From Ectocarpus siliculosus (Eukaryota > Sar > Phaeophyceae > Ectocarpales > Ectocarpaceae): a DNA stretch of 64,000 nucleotides. The translations under genes and the position numbers were made by a program. Within the stretch, counting starts at the first letter, position 1. Every line of letters starts with the position of its first letter. This document shows positions 35,164 through 46,017 of this stretch, in pieces. A model generated the notes under the pieces. The model saw nothing but the letters and a program-made list of their open reading frames with translations. It was not told the origin of the DNA and did not search any database. The DNA is taken from assembly GCA_000310025.1 (NCBI GenBank), contig FN648511.1, positions 90,053-154,052 of the forward strand, written 5' to 3'.

Positions 35164-35757
35164 TCGGGCGTTACGCGTTGAACACATCAACGTCTCTCTC
35201 TGACTTCGCTCATATGCTTGCCACATGTTGCACGCATGCTGCCCTACTGAACACACATAACTCTACATTATAGCGTTTTCAACTCGTAAGCTTACACGCC
35301 CGAAATATTTTGACACGGACAAAGGCGGGCGGTCAGCTCAAGCGGGGACGGACAAGGGTAAACACGAAGAAGAATCGCGACGATGCTGAGAGGCCTACCG
35401 CTGAGGGGGAGGTGACGCTTCCGCGCGACGTACTTGCGGGGGGAGTGGGAATACTGAAGCTTGTGGGATGAGGAGGCCGTGGATAGAGAGAGACGAATCA
35501 GTCCAGATCGACAGCAATACATCCTGATGCCCCATGATTGGGCTCAGGATCGAGCCGTGGCATAGAGGACAAGACAATATGATGGCCATTGACAAGCGGT
35601 GTGGGAAACGATTTACTCCCAACAAGTGACAGCAGGAAGTTGGGCCGTGGTAGAGTGACAGACAGGATCATCTGGAATCAGGCGAGGTGGCGAGGGGGAC
35701 GAAAAGGAGCCACAATCGGCACAATACATGCATGTTGAGCTGTAGTGGGAATCGGCG

Positions 35758-36045
35758 TTAGGCTCGGGTTGAGTGGCCTTGAATCAATCTGCAGAGAATT
35801 GATACGGCACACGATTTGCTATTGGAGTTGGTACTTGTGTAAAGCGGTGAAGAGACTAATAACAAGTTGAGGTCCCTGATTGATTTTGATGTATATTCAG
35901 CAAATAAATTATGCCGTGTTTGGGTAGATATTTCTTGAGGCATCACAACGTTTTCCCTACAGTTATACATGAGCACGTTGTTTGTCAAGAGGGGGGCTCG
36001 TTTGTTCGAGGACATAATCGAAAACGTCTGGTTTAGGCGAATCAA
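35758..36045 (-). other. 95-codon ORF identical in both inverted-repeat arms
   Basis: Starts MIRLNQTFSIMSSNKRAPLL, ends CRLIQGHSTRA. The predicted protein is identical in the mirror copy at 54680-54967. No domain recognised. Either purifying selection or very recent conversion between arms would explain the identity. Confidence 0.35.
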
Positions 36046-36075
36046 ACTGTTGCGATATTTCTCCCTCTAGTTCCG

Positions 36076-36444
36076 ATGTCATGTACACTTGGCCCGTCGT
36101 CCCTAAAGTTTGTGGCCGTGCAGAAAATCAAAGGCATGTGTCATCCTCCGTTGTGTTGTCTTGACGCCGGGGAAGCAAATGGCACACCCAAGGGCATCTT
36201 GAATTGGGTGGCATGCGGATATCGAAATCGGATGTATGTGCGATATTATTTGTTTGTAGAGCGAAATAACGGCACGAGCGGAAGGTGGATGTCAAAGTTG
36301 ATGTTTTCATTGCCCACGTCAAAGCGAGACGTGGGTGTAACACCGAAGGTTCTAGCAAAACAAGGTAACTCTGCGCACCGTGTAATACCATGGCTGTTTT
36401 TACCGACGAACGATATTTTATATACTATACTAACTTGTCCTTAG
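36076..36444 (+). other. ORF intact only in the left arm, unrecognised
   Basis: 122 codons, reading FVAVQKIKGMCHPPLCCLDA, then YVRYYLFVERNNG. In the right arm the same sequence (54649-54440) is truncated after about 69 codons and carries several substitutions, so this part of the arms has diverged. Function unknown. Confidence 0.3.
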
Positions 36445-37089
36445 ACACCACCTAGCGTTAAGGTGTGTGGTGGCTGCTCTCGCACCAAGTACACCGTGAT
36501 GGCCAATACCGTATTAACTTACCGGGCACTATCGTGGGGGCTCGATGCACACTAAGTTGTTGTTGTCTCCACCTCAAAAATCGTTCCGGTCGCTGGTTCG
36601 TGCATTGTAATATCTGTACCGGTCCATCTGACGCGGGCGCCTTCCGTAGCCACACGCAACTACAATTATACCTCCCCCCCGGAAGACGAAAATGTTCTAG
36701 AAACAAAACCAAAAATATGTTCGACTCCGAAATCCTCAAATAGACGCGATACCAGACCAAAAAGACAAACAAACCTGGAGGTATACCGTGAAATATGAAA
36801 ATCAACTTGTTTCCCCCCACCTACAGTAGGTACCCACTGTTGTTCGCGATTTGTTGTAAGGGAGGGGGTACGAAGCGACCACTTCCCGCTCAAAGCCATA
36901 CAAAACACTATACGAAACACGACGATATCAATTCCAATATACAAAGGGATACCGTATAGTATAGGTGGTAAATATTGCATCTATTCAAGGCGAACCAAAT
37001 TGGTAGGGGCACGCAGTAGAATTAGACTCGGAGTCCAGCGAAGAGGGGTAGAGCAGTGAGGAAGACGAATAGGGGGATGGGAGAGAATA

Positions 37090-37189
37090 NNNNNNNNNNN
37101 NNNNNNNNNNNNNNNNNNNNNNNNNNNNNNNNNNNNNNNNNNNNNNNNNNNNNNNNNNNNNNNNNNNNNNNNNNNNNNNNNNNNNNNNN
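37090..37189. other. Assembly gap (100 N) in the left arm
   Basis: Flanks are GAAGACGAATAGGGGGATGG on the left and AAGACGAAGAGGGGGATGGG on the right, near-copies of each other. The mirror region in the right arm (about 53670-53720) runs straight through with a single copy. The gap is therefore probably short or artificial, caused by a GA-rich low-complexity tract. Confidence 0.9.
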
Positions 37190-38354
37190 AAGACGAAGAG
37201 GGGGATGGGGGAGAAGACGAGGAGAAAGGGGGCGAACAGCAAGAGGACGAGTAGGAGCATGGGGAGGAGGAGGTGGAAGAGGAGGACGAAGAAGACGAAA
37301 GCTCGAGGGGGCGTAAACGCACCCCGCAACGGCTTTTTGGCCGGGGTTTGCGTCGTTTTAAGCACTGTAACTTTTGTCGAAAAGCAGTATTTTAGGCGGA
37401 CCAGGCAGGAGGTGGATCGGGACACTAAGCATAATCGGGAGCTTCTACGTGAGTTCTGCCGGATGCGTCGAGCATCGGAGTTTCTTTGTTCTCGCGCGCA
37501 GAGGCGTGCTGCTGCTCCGGGCCATTTGCTTCACTGAAGACTGATTCGAGGATGGATGCGATGTGGATGATTGTCGTGTGTGGTTGTCCCACCATCAAGG
37601 CCTTGGCGCAGGCTTTCAGGCACGCTTACCATGACAAAAAGAAACACGAACTGCAAAACAACGAAGCTTTCATACTTTGGAGGGCGTGCAGCGTAACGTT
37701 TTTCGAGCACCGTTGGGGTGTTCAAGGACGTATGCACACAGAACAGACCAACACAAATGACAGCCACTCTAGGAAATACCTGATGGAGGTACGAAAAAGT
37801 GTCGGGAGGTTTGAAAAACATGCAACCAAGAAACCAAGCTTCAGCCAAAGCTGTCAAAGGAATACATCACACAACTGAATCGGGAACGAAACAGGACAGG
37901 GGGGGGAGCCCGCTGACGACGCCAAGTGAAGGAGAAATGACTCGATATTCCCTTGGGGGAGTAGGTAAGGGTCACTTTTCTGTGCCCCCGATCCACCCTT
38001 CTTTGTGTAGGTACTATTGTATTCATTCGGGGGAGAAAGGTAGGAGCATTGTGTGCTTCAACCTCGGGCACGCTGTGCTCATTGTATGGGTAGGTCGGTA
38101 GGGGTTACCCCGACCTCCAGGGGATTCTACAGCAGTGCAGGCTGGTGTTTATTTTTTAGATACACCCTACAGTTACGCACGCAATATTCCAAAACAAAAC
38201 TTCTATATTGAGGGCTGTTGGAAGCAGAACATTTTGGCGGGGGTACGTTCACCCGGAAAAGGAACACCCACTCACCGTCAATATGCTACATTGTCCCAAC
38301 AAGTGACAGCAGGATAGTTTTTATGTCCCATGATAGAATCGATACTACAATCCA

Positions 38355-38600
38355 TACTGCGTTCTGCCCGAGAGGTTTTTCAACGACACTCGGGACTCGA
38401 ACATTGATGGATGAGAACCAATTCTACTGCTGTGTTGTCCGAGAGGTTTTTCAACGACACTCGCGACTCGACAGTAGAGGGAGAATCAACCCTACTGCTG
38501 CTCACCGCGTAGACCATGCTGCAATCTGTCCGAGAGGGTTCTCAACGACTCTCGCGACTCAACAGTAGGTGGAGAACCAATCCTACTGCTGTACCGTTTA
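38355..38600. repeat. Minisatellite, three units of about 77 bp
   Basis: Each unit begins CCGAGAGG, continues TTTTTCAACGACACTCGnGA or a close variant, and ends with a CTACTGCTGT-type block. Units start near 38369, 38440 and 38530. The mirror copy lies at 52317-52560. Confidence 0.85.
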
Positions 38601-39082
38601 CACGTTATCCTACCGCTGTACTACAATACTGTACTACTTCTTTTCTGTGATATTTGTCGAGGTAGCCTGCTCATGTTTTGCCCTTGCCTAGTGTCCCCGT
38701 TGTTCGTGTCTTCTTGCGCGGCCATAGCCCTGACTGAACTGGCCCCCAAACCTTCGTTGTCCGTGTCGGTCTCCAGTACGTGAGCGCGGAATGTTTCGAA
38801 GATACGATCGGTATTGGAATACTCTATGTCAGCCATACGCAGTCAATCGTCAGCCTCCTGCTCACTGTCAACGGAAATTAGCCGCACCAAACATCACCAA
38901 GCATCAATAGTGTTATTGAATCTACTGTAGGGACATGGATAGGCACACGTGCGCCGTGACTCCATCGCTGTTACAAAGGGCGTTTCACGGGGTCAACGGG
39001 AAATTGAGATGAACTAAAGTACAGTATGTACCTCGCCCCCAACAGAGTATCATGGATTTACAGCAGTAGGTGAGCAAGCTCC

Positions 39083-39817
39083 GTGGAGGCGAAGTTGCTA
39101 GGTATGTATGGTCCACAACTGCTGTCGCACGAAAGCGTTGTGATCCCGAGCGTCTGTGTCGCCGAACATGCCAGTTTCAACATCGACCATACAGCATTCA
39201 TCACGTTTGATTTCTCGAGATACGGGATGAGCCTTCCAATCATCGACTGCACACCACCTGCGCCTGCCGACCCAAAGCAAGAGAACGGGTTAACGAAAAA
39301 ATCCATCTCGTCCCTACCGCGACGGGTGATCATGCCCACTGCAGTAGTGTATGAAAGACATATGTTGTCAACACCTACTTCGCGTTCTGTCCCTGCTCTA
39401 CACATATGGGTTGCTAGCACATATGGATACACCCTCTTCTTTGCATCGATTCGTCTCGCCAAACATCGAAACACATGTACACCAGTACCACACATGTTCG
39501 ATGCTGGCCGCGTATCTTGGACTACTGTATCCTACAGGAAGCAGCAGCAACCCCATTCCCACCCTGATGTACCGTTCAAAATAACAGCGGCCTCTCACCT
39601 TCACGGCGAGGCAGGACACAGTGGCATCAACCCGAGCGTGGGGGTGAGCAGGTCGGAACTCAGCAAGGAGCGGGCGGCCCGATTCCAATACGTAAAGCGA
39701 TGTTCCATCGAAGGCGGTGGAACTGCGGGGGGCGACACGGCTAAAGAAGGCGGGCCAAAGCAACGGCAAGGCCGGGGGGAAGGCGGTGGAACTTCTGGGG
39801 CGAAACGGCCAAAATAG
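39083..39817 (+). other. 244-codon ORF in the left arm, disrupted in the mirror copy
   Basis: Starts MEAKLLGMYGPQLLSHESVV and includes FNIDHTAFITFDFSRYGMSL. Its last third, from HLHGEAGHSGINPSVG, comes from the tandem repeat that follows. In the right arm (51808-51061) the same sequence is split into two frames by small changes near 51370-51440. No family recognised. The antisense strand is also open for 145 codons. Confidence 0.35.
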
Positions 39818-40900
39818 CGGGGCAATAGAGAAAGGATGACGATGAAGCGACACTTCTTTTTTATCGTGCGATGACACAGATCGGCGAGCTTGGTCTGCAC
39901 CAGCTCAGGGAACTAGGTGTACTCACACAGCGCGGCAAGGCGAAGGCCATGAAAGCAAGAGGAAATGCACACACGTCTCAGGCGCTCCCCTCGCGTTGCG
40001 TTTCATTCCGGTATCATTTCATTTTTCGCCCGGTCGATCCACCCAGCACAGGCCACAGCTAACAGCTACCTATGACTACATCATTCAACCCAACGCAGCC
40101 TCTCGCCTTCACGGCGAGGCAGGAGTAGATGGCACTACTACCAGTACGGGAATGAACCAGAGCTCAGCAGGGACAGGGCGGGCTGCGTCCAGTCGGGGTG
40201 GCGATGTATGCAATGTACTGCTGAGTGAAGAAGGCGGTGGAACTGCTGGGGGCGAAACCGAAAAATAGCGGGGCAATAGCGAATGGAAAATTGTGAAACG
40301 GTACTTGTTTTTCATGTGGCATGTGATGACGCAGAGTCGACGAGTTTGGTGTTCACCAGCTTGGGGGAAGTGGGTGTAGTTCCACAGCGTGGCAACGCGA
40401 AATACGTGAGAAGAGGGAATGTGCAAGCCTCAGGCGCTTCCCTCGCGTTGCATGTACTCTAGATTTCTTCCAAAATTCTCCTGGTAGTCGTTACCAACAG
40501 ACACGAAGCCCACCTTGCGCATTCAAAGTACAGTAGCAAAGCTCTTACCTTCACGGTGAGCCGGGAGTAGATTGCACTATATGTAGAACGCAAGGCACAA
40601 GGAGGAGAGGGCGGGCCGCGTCCAATTGGGATGGTGATGTCTGTGGACGGCAATTGAACTGCCCTGTCGCGGGCGGCACAACAGTAGTGACTGGGCGGAA
40701 AGGAGACAGCGATGATCAAACGAACATACAAGTTTTTTTTTTGCATGTGATGCCAGTCGACGAGTTAACTTTTGCTGGCTTGGGGAAAACAGATATAGTT
40801 CCACAGCATAGCAAAAGCAAACAGAGACGAAGAGGGTGTGTGTGTGTTCACATGCTTTCGGTGATTCCCTCGCGGTACGTTGCATGTTCATGGACGAAAA
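39594..40900. repeat. Three diverged tandem units of about 450-500 bp
   Basis: Each unit starts with CTTCACGGCGAGGCAGGA or CTTCACGGTGAGCCGGGA (39599, 40108, 40550). It continues through GGCGGTGGAACTG, a GTGATG-ACGCAG-like block and CCAGCTTGGGGGAAnTnGGT, and ends in a CCCTCGCGTTGC block. A fourth, inverted fragment lies at 41190-41315. The inner edge of the left arm falls inside the second unit. Confidence 0.75.
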
Positions 40901-41140
40901 CACACACACACGGACGGAGAAGTGTTTTGTGTTTTCAACCTCACGAAGACTGACGTATTTTTATTTTTCAACAGGCTAGCGCGGTCGATGCTAATAATAA
41001 ATACTTGCTTCCACGAGCCAGCAAAATCAAGCCCAACGACTGGCATCACATGCAATACTATTCATTTTCGCTTAATCGTCGTTCTCCTTTCCACCCCGGC
41101 ACTAACTGGTATTATTGTTGGTAGAGACTATTCTGGTAGT

Positions 41141-41160
41141 ATACTGCTGTACAGCAGTAT
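41141..41160. repeat. Perfect 20-bp palindrome ATACTGCTGTACAGCAGTAT
   Basis: Reads identically on both strands. It is made of two back-to-back copies of the 10-mer TACAGCAGTA that recurs across the window. Confidence 0.95.
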
Positions 41161-41315
41161 GTTGATCTACCGTACAGTTCGTCCAAAAATGGACGTATGA
41201 CACGCAACGCGAGGGAAGCCCCTGAGGCTTGTACATTCCCTCTTCTCACGTAGTTGCCACGCTGTGGAACTACACCCACTTCCCCCAAGCTGGTGCACAC
41301 CAAACTCGTCGACTC

Positions 41316-41814
41316 TGTTGTAGGAACCTCCGCAGATTGTAACCGTATGGTTGAAGTTATCCCCGTTTCCCCGGAGTTCTCCCAACGTATTTATTTGGAT
41401 TATTCTGGTTTTCAGTGCTCCTACAGTCAACCCCTTTGATCAGAAGCCGCTTGGCATAGCTTCGACAAGGGTTCAGGTGAGCGTGAGTACCGCCCCCATA
41501 GCGTTGTGTTCAGTGTGACGCCTTAGCATAAATTTAGCATTGGATAGCCTCGTGAAATTGGATTGATGAGCGGTTGAGTTACAGTAGGTGTTCTTGCTGA
41601 CCAGAAGTTCACCTGCAGGCTGACTAAAAGACACCACATTCGACTCTACCTCTTGTGCACATCAGAGACCCGTGACTGCATCACGAGTATCGACAGCGTT
41701 GACCAAACATTCCTTGGACCCGACGTACTAGCAGAACCACCTTTGCTAGCAGAACGACACCTCCCTTGTGATTGGTTCGCAGTGCGCCACCTCAGATCAC
41801 AAATACAGCTAAAA
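41316..41814 (+). repeat. Upstream LTR of the gag-only element
   Basis: Starts TGTTGTAGGAACCTCCGCAG; partner at 45500. Contains CTTTGATCAGAAGCCGCTTG and CCTTGGACCCGACGTACTAG blocks shared with the partner. Confidence 0.65.
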
Positions 41815-41865
41815 GCTTTATATCACAGTTGGCGAAGCTGCCGAGTTTGTTTGAGTTGATCATGT

Positions 41866-43494
41866 CGGACCGCAAGCTTGATTCCGGGGTCTCTGAAGAG
41901 AAAGAATCGTCTAAGGGTATTGCTGTACGCCGTAGCCCGCGCCCAGCTGGTAGCGTGCAGCATACTCTCGTAGTACCCCCTCCTGCCCCCCTCTCTCTCT
42001 CGTTCCTCCCTCTGCCTCTGCTGGGGCAATGTCTGGCTCGTCGGCTTCTCCCGGCGCCGTCACCTACGCGCCGGATCTCCTTGCAGCTTCATCGACTGCT
42101 TCTACCGGGCCTGTTCTCACGGAGGCGGAACAGGTGTACCGCATCACCGAGGCCATCCGCGAACGTGGCTTCGGCAACCTGCTGGACGCCATCGCCGCCG
42201 CCCCTCCCGCGCCTGGACATCCGGACCAGTCTGGCGCCGACGGGGTCGCGTCTCTCCACGACGCGGCGGCTGCTGCTGACGCCACGGCCTTCCCTCCCAC
42301 CGTTGGGGCACTCTTCTCTGGGCCCTCAACGGTGACCAGTGACGTATCCGTGACCAACGAGCTGGCGTCCGCCGACGCCGAGAACCGCCACCTCGAGGCC
42401 CATGCCCGCGCCCACTCCCCGTCGTCGGTCGCCGACGCTCACGCCGAAGTTCTCTGTGAGGAGGACGCCTACGCAGCGGTGGACCGGGAGACACGCGCGA
42501 CGGACTACAACCTGCAGAAACGCGTCAATGCCGATACCGAAAAGCTGGCGGCCCTCCAAGAACAGCGGCAGCAGATGGAGACCGCGGTGGGAGCCATGGA
42601 GCGGGAGCTGGCCGTGGCGGCCGCGGCCTGTGATGCGTCCACGGCTTCAGCTGAGGAGGCGAAGCACGCCGGCTCTCCTGAGGGCGGAGGCGAGCACCGC
42701 GCTTGCTGTTCACCGCAAGCAAGTTAAACACCTGCAGGCGCTCTCCACCGCGCCCGCGCATGACCCCGCCCTGCCGGTGGCCGAGGGGAAAACAGTGTCG
42801 GATGCCGCTGCTGCTGCATCGGGGGGCAACTCCCCCCGCGCGCCCGCTGCCACTACCGCCGGTTTCGAGCTTCAGAAGGGCGACTTCCCGCAGCTGCCAT
42901 CGCTGAAGGGGGAGACCGCCTCGCCGGGGCGACGGTCGCGCACGCCGCCGGCGCTCATCACCGTGGGGTACGTGACTCCGGCGGAGGCGGGGGAGAGGGC
43001 CGGCGACACGCCTGCTTCGGACACTCCAGCGGCGCCAACCGCCGACACCGTCGCCGCCGCCGAAACCGCCTCCGCTGCCGGGGTGGAGCCACCGCCGCTA
43101 CACGCCCTCCGTATGACGGACTCGGAGAAGGCGCAACTGATCAAACAGCAGCAGGCGGAACAGCGGGGGTGGCACGAGCGTGACGCTGAGGACCTAGCGG
43201 CGGAGGCAGCGGCTGGAGGAGACGGCGCGGGGGGGGTAACGGCGCCGCCCACCGCCCGGGAGGTACATGCCGCGGCTGAGAGGGCCGTCCAGCGTGCCCA
43301 AGCAGTGGAGGTAGAGGCACGCGACGCGAAGTAGGTCGCCCGGGTGCAGCAGTACAAGAAGCACAACGCGGGGGTCTCGCTGGAGGAAGTGGTCCACCGG
43401 GTGTGGGAGTCATACGCCAACAGCTTCTACCTGTACCACCCCGACACAACCCCCGCTCCGCCCAGCGAACCACCCGCGTGTACCTCGGGGCGAT
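41866..43494 (+). pseudogene. Gag-like polyprotein, broken by frameshifts and a stop
   Basis: An N-terminal frame begins MSDRKLDSGVSEEKESSKGI at 41866. It runs, after an apparent frame change near 42027, into MSGSSASPGAVTYAPDLLAA (42029) and a long helical, Ala/Glu-rich segment with likely coiled coil (LQKRVNADTEKLAALQEQRQ). At about 42670 a 1-nt shift moves to the frame reading LRAEASTALAVHRKQVKHLQ, which runs to a TAG after EVEARDAK (43332-43334). The same frame continues VARVQQYKKHNAGVSLEEVV and WESYANSFYLYHPDT to about 43494. No zinc knuckle is seen. Position just inside the upstream LTR and the coiled-coil character suggest a Gag; I do not recognise the family by sequence. Confidence 0.5.
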
Positions 43495-43843
43495 AGCGGC
43501 TTCGACAACATCGCCACGTGACACATGGACTCAGCTTGAGGCGGCGTCGCCGGGACCGTCGCCGCCGGAGAGGATAGCGGCGCCGCAACCCCCGGTATTT
43601 GTCACGGTGGGGGAGGCGGCGAGGTCGTCGGCGTGCGGTCGTGCCTCTCGCGCGGCCGCCGCGGCCGTCCTGCGCTATTCCTATCTAGACTACGGTGCTC
43701 TGGGTACTCCGCTCGTGTGTGCGAGGAAGCGGGCGTGTCCTTTGCCCTTTACTAGTTCTCTTCTGTTCTTTTTCTTTCTGAGGGGTTGGGTTTTGGTGTC
43801 GGGTCATGACTCCCGATCACTACCCCGCTCCTCTTCTCGTTAT

Positions 43844-43920
43844 CACTCTGGATGGATACTCGCTGCACCTCCAGGATTTCGCTCTGGATTGGTACTCGCT
43901 GCGCCTCCAGGATTTGCTCC
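43844..43920. repeat. 36-bp tandem duplication
   Basis: CTCTGGATGGATACTCGCTG, then CACCTCCAGGATTT, is followed by CTCTGGATTGGTACTCGCTG and CGCCTCCAGGATTT. Two units inside the LTR element. Confidence 0.85.
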
Positions 43921-44099
43921 ATATGTAGATTCTCCCTACTGCTCCTACTCTCTCTGCTGCTGCTGCTGTCCCTATTTTGTACACGTTTATCGATTGGTGT
44001 TGCGGATGTCGACGGCCCCATGCTACTGGGGCTGCCTCCCTTACCCATTACTGGTACCGATGCTGCCGCCGCCGGGAGGTGGTAGCTCCCGCCGCCGAG

Positions 44100-44530
44100 A
44101 TACTAATGGCTCGAAGAATTAGATTTTTCGCCATATTCTCTACGGGCCCTAGCACACTTTGTTGTTTATTTTTGAGGGTTGTCAGCACGTCACGCCAACG
44201 TTCCTCAACCTCCTTTGAGGTACCTTCCCCAAACGCTTTGTTGAATTGTCCACACGCGTTCGTGTATTGCTGGTCGCAGCTGCGGAGGTGGTGCTCCTCT
44301 CACTTGCAGTTGAGCACACCTCCCCACTTCTCCCTACCCTCTTTGGCCTCTTTTGAGTTGAAGGAATATCGGAACAGCCTAATGCCTCTGGTCTGTTTTC
44401 TCGCCGGTGGTTGGTTGTGCTTTCACCTCCATCACTTCCTGCCAATCATCCTCTTCTACAGAATCATATGTCCCACCACGCACCATCATGACTCGCGGCT
44501 GCTGTGATTTGCTCTGTGTGGGGAAAGAGT
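44100..44530 (-). other. Antisense coding-like fragment, possibly Myb/SANT-like
   Basis: On the minus strand, inside the LTR element, separate frames read RGGTYDSVEEDDWQEVMEV and, further downstream, QFNKAFGEGTSKEVEERWRD followed by VLTTLKNKQQ. The second resembles the last helix of Myb/SANT-type DNA-binding modules, with the W and basic positions in a plausible register. The pieces are in different frames, so it would be a decayed or spliced gene. Weak identification. Confidence 0.25.
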
Positions 44531-44877
44531 GTCTAGCCGGGGCCGCTCCTACTCCAATTACGTGGGGAAGGCATGTCATCGGAGGTGTCGTTGAGCCCGA
44601 TTTTCTATTATTAGTGGATGCATGAGTTAATTTTGATAGGCGACGGCATTTTTTTATTTGGCGTGGAGCAGAGTTGGGTGGGTCGGTGACTACAGAATCG
44701 TATCATTACCCCTCTCAAAGCGATCCTCAGATAATAGCAATCCTGGCGTGCTCTTCAGATCTTTGCCGAATACGACATTTTCAAGTTTACGAATAGGAAC
44801 AGCCGAGAGAGACAGGAAATTTGATTGTCTTTACTGAGACAGGATGATAATGGTCAGTTCTGGTAAGAGGAGGAACA

Positions 44878-45056
44878 ACGTTGGGTGTCCTCGGCAGGGC
44901 CTATGGGCCAGGGGTAAAACCCTGGTTTTCTATGGGGCTGCCGGTGGCATTCCAGGGTTGGGCAGCGTTGGGTGTCCTCGGCAAGGCCTATCGGCCGGGG
45001 GTAAAGCGCTGGTTTTCTACAGGGCTGTTGGTGGTATTCCAGGGTTGTTTAGAATC
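44878..45056. repeat. Two-copy tandem repeat, 88-bp period
   Basis: GTTGGGTGTCCTCGGCA starts at about 44880 and 44968; each copy ends GGTnTTCCAGGGTTG. Plus-strand frames translate it as two VGCPRQGL...VFY...GGIPGL units. It lies in the 3' half of the LTR element. Confidence 0.9.
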
Positions 45057-45499
45057 CTGCTTGGTTGAGGCGGTAGTTGGGATCATCTCGGGCAGAAGGG
45101 TTCAGCCAAGTAAGCAATTTGAAAGTACGTTTTCCGCGGTTGAGAAGAGTTGGTTTCAGCCCAATTAGTCTGGAACCATAAGAAGTATATGTCTTGATAT
45201 GGGTGGGTCGGACTGGCCACAAGGATTGAAGCCTTCACCCCTATTTCGGTAAAGTTCCCCCTAGGAGATCAATATGGAGAACCGTGTCCCGCATTTAGAT
45301 GCACCAAGTCGAAGTAAGGAAAGCCGAGAAAATGTCGATACCCGTGTAGGAGGAGCAATTATGAGTCAAAGGATTAGAGTATTTAGCTGTGGTAAACGGG
45401 GAATTTGATTATTTCGAAGAGCTTCCTACCGTTTTTGTTATTTGCTTTTCCACGAAATATTTGAGGGTAATTGTTTCGGAAAAAGCAAAGGTGGGTCAA

Positions 45500-46014
45500 T
45501 GTTGTAGGAAGCTCCGCAGATTGTAACCGTATGGTTGAAGTTATCCCCGTTTCCCCGGAGTTCCTAACGTATTTATTTGGATTATTCTGGTTTTCAGTGC
45601 TCCTACAGCCAACCCCTTTGATCAGAAGCCGCTTGGCATAGCTTCGACAAGGGTTCAGGTGAGCATGAGTGCCGTCCCCATAGCGTTGCGTTCAGTGTGA
45701 CGCCTTAGCATTGCATTGGATAGCCTCGTGAAATTGGATTGATAAGCGGTTGAGTTACAGTAGGTGTTCTTGCTGACCAGAAGCTCACCTGCAGGCTGAC
45801 TAAAAGACACCACACATTCGACTCTACCTCTAAGAGGTGCACTTGCAAGACTTGTGCACATCAGAGACCCGTGACTGCATCACGAGTATCGACAGCGTTG
45901 ACCAAACATTCCTTGGACCCGACGTACTAGCAGAACCATCTTTGCTAGCAGAACGACACCTCCCTCTTGTGATTGGTTCGCAGTGCGCCACCTCAGAACA
46001 CAAACACAGCTAAA
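45500..46014 (+). repeat. Downstream LTR of the gag-only element
   Basis: Starts TGTTGTAGGAAGCTCCGCAG directly after the purine-rich tract. It carries an extra block of about 20 bp near 45830-45850 (AAGAGGTGCACTTGCAAGAC) that is absent from the upstream copy. Confidence 0.65.
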
Positions 46015-46017
46015 CGG

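Larger units (their letters stand above)
33557..40258 (+). repeat. Left arm of a 6.6-kb inverted repeat
   Basis: Collinear in reverse complement with 50623-57168. The outer edge begins CCCTCGGAAACTACCGCGCA at 33557 and matches the complement ending at 57168. The inner edge is at GGGGGCGAAAC (40258 against 50623). Matching landmarks run throughout, for example 34228-34593 with 56132-56497, 35758-36045 with 54680-54967, 38355-38600 with 52317-52570 and 39083-39500 with 51380-51808. Similarity varies from identical over hundreds of bases to clearly diverged patches (for example 36220-36300). The arm contains a 100-N gap at 37090-37189. Confidence 0.9.
41316..46014 (+). mobile_element. Non-autonomous LTR retrotransposon (gag-like ORF, no pol)
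   Basis: Direct repeats of about 500 bp (41316-41814 and 45500-46014) both start TGTTGTAGGAA and end near ACAGCTAAA; they differ by a few substitutions and an indel of about 20 bp. A purine-rich tract (GGAAAAAGCAAAGGTGGG) sits just before the downstream copy, as a polypurine tract should. A possible primer-binding site TGGCGAAGCTGCCGAG begins about 41832, shortly after the upstream copy. Between the repeats is a broken gag-like frame and no protease, integrase or reverse transcriptase. No target-site duplication is seen: left flank is GACTC, right flank is a poly-T block. Age or rearrangement could explain this. It would depend on another element for movement. Confidence 0.65.

Noticed and set aside
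38355-38600. CRISPR-like array
   Set aside because: Only three units of about 77 bp, the whole unit is repeated with no unique spacers, and the context is eukaryotic. It is a minisatellite.
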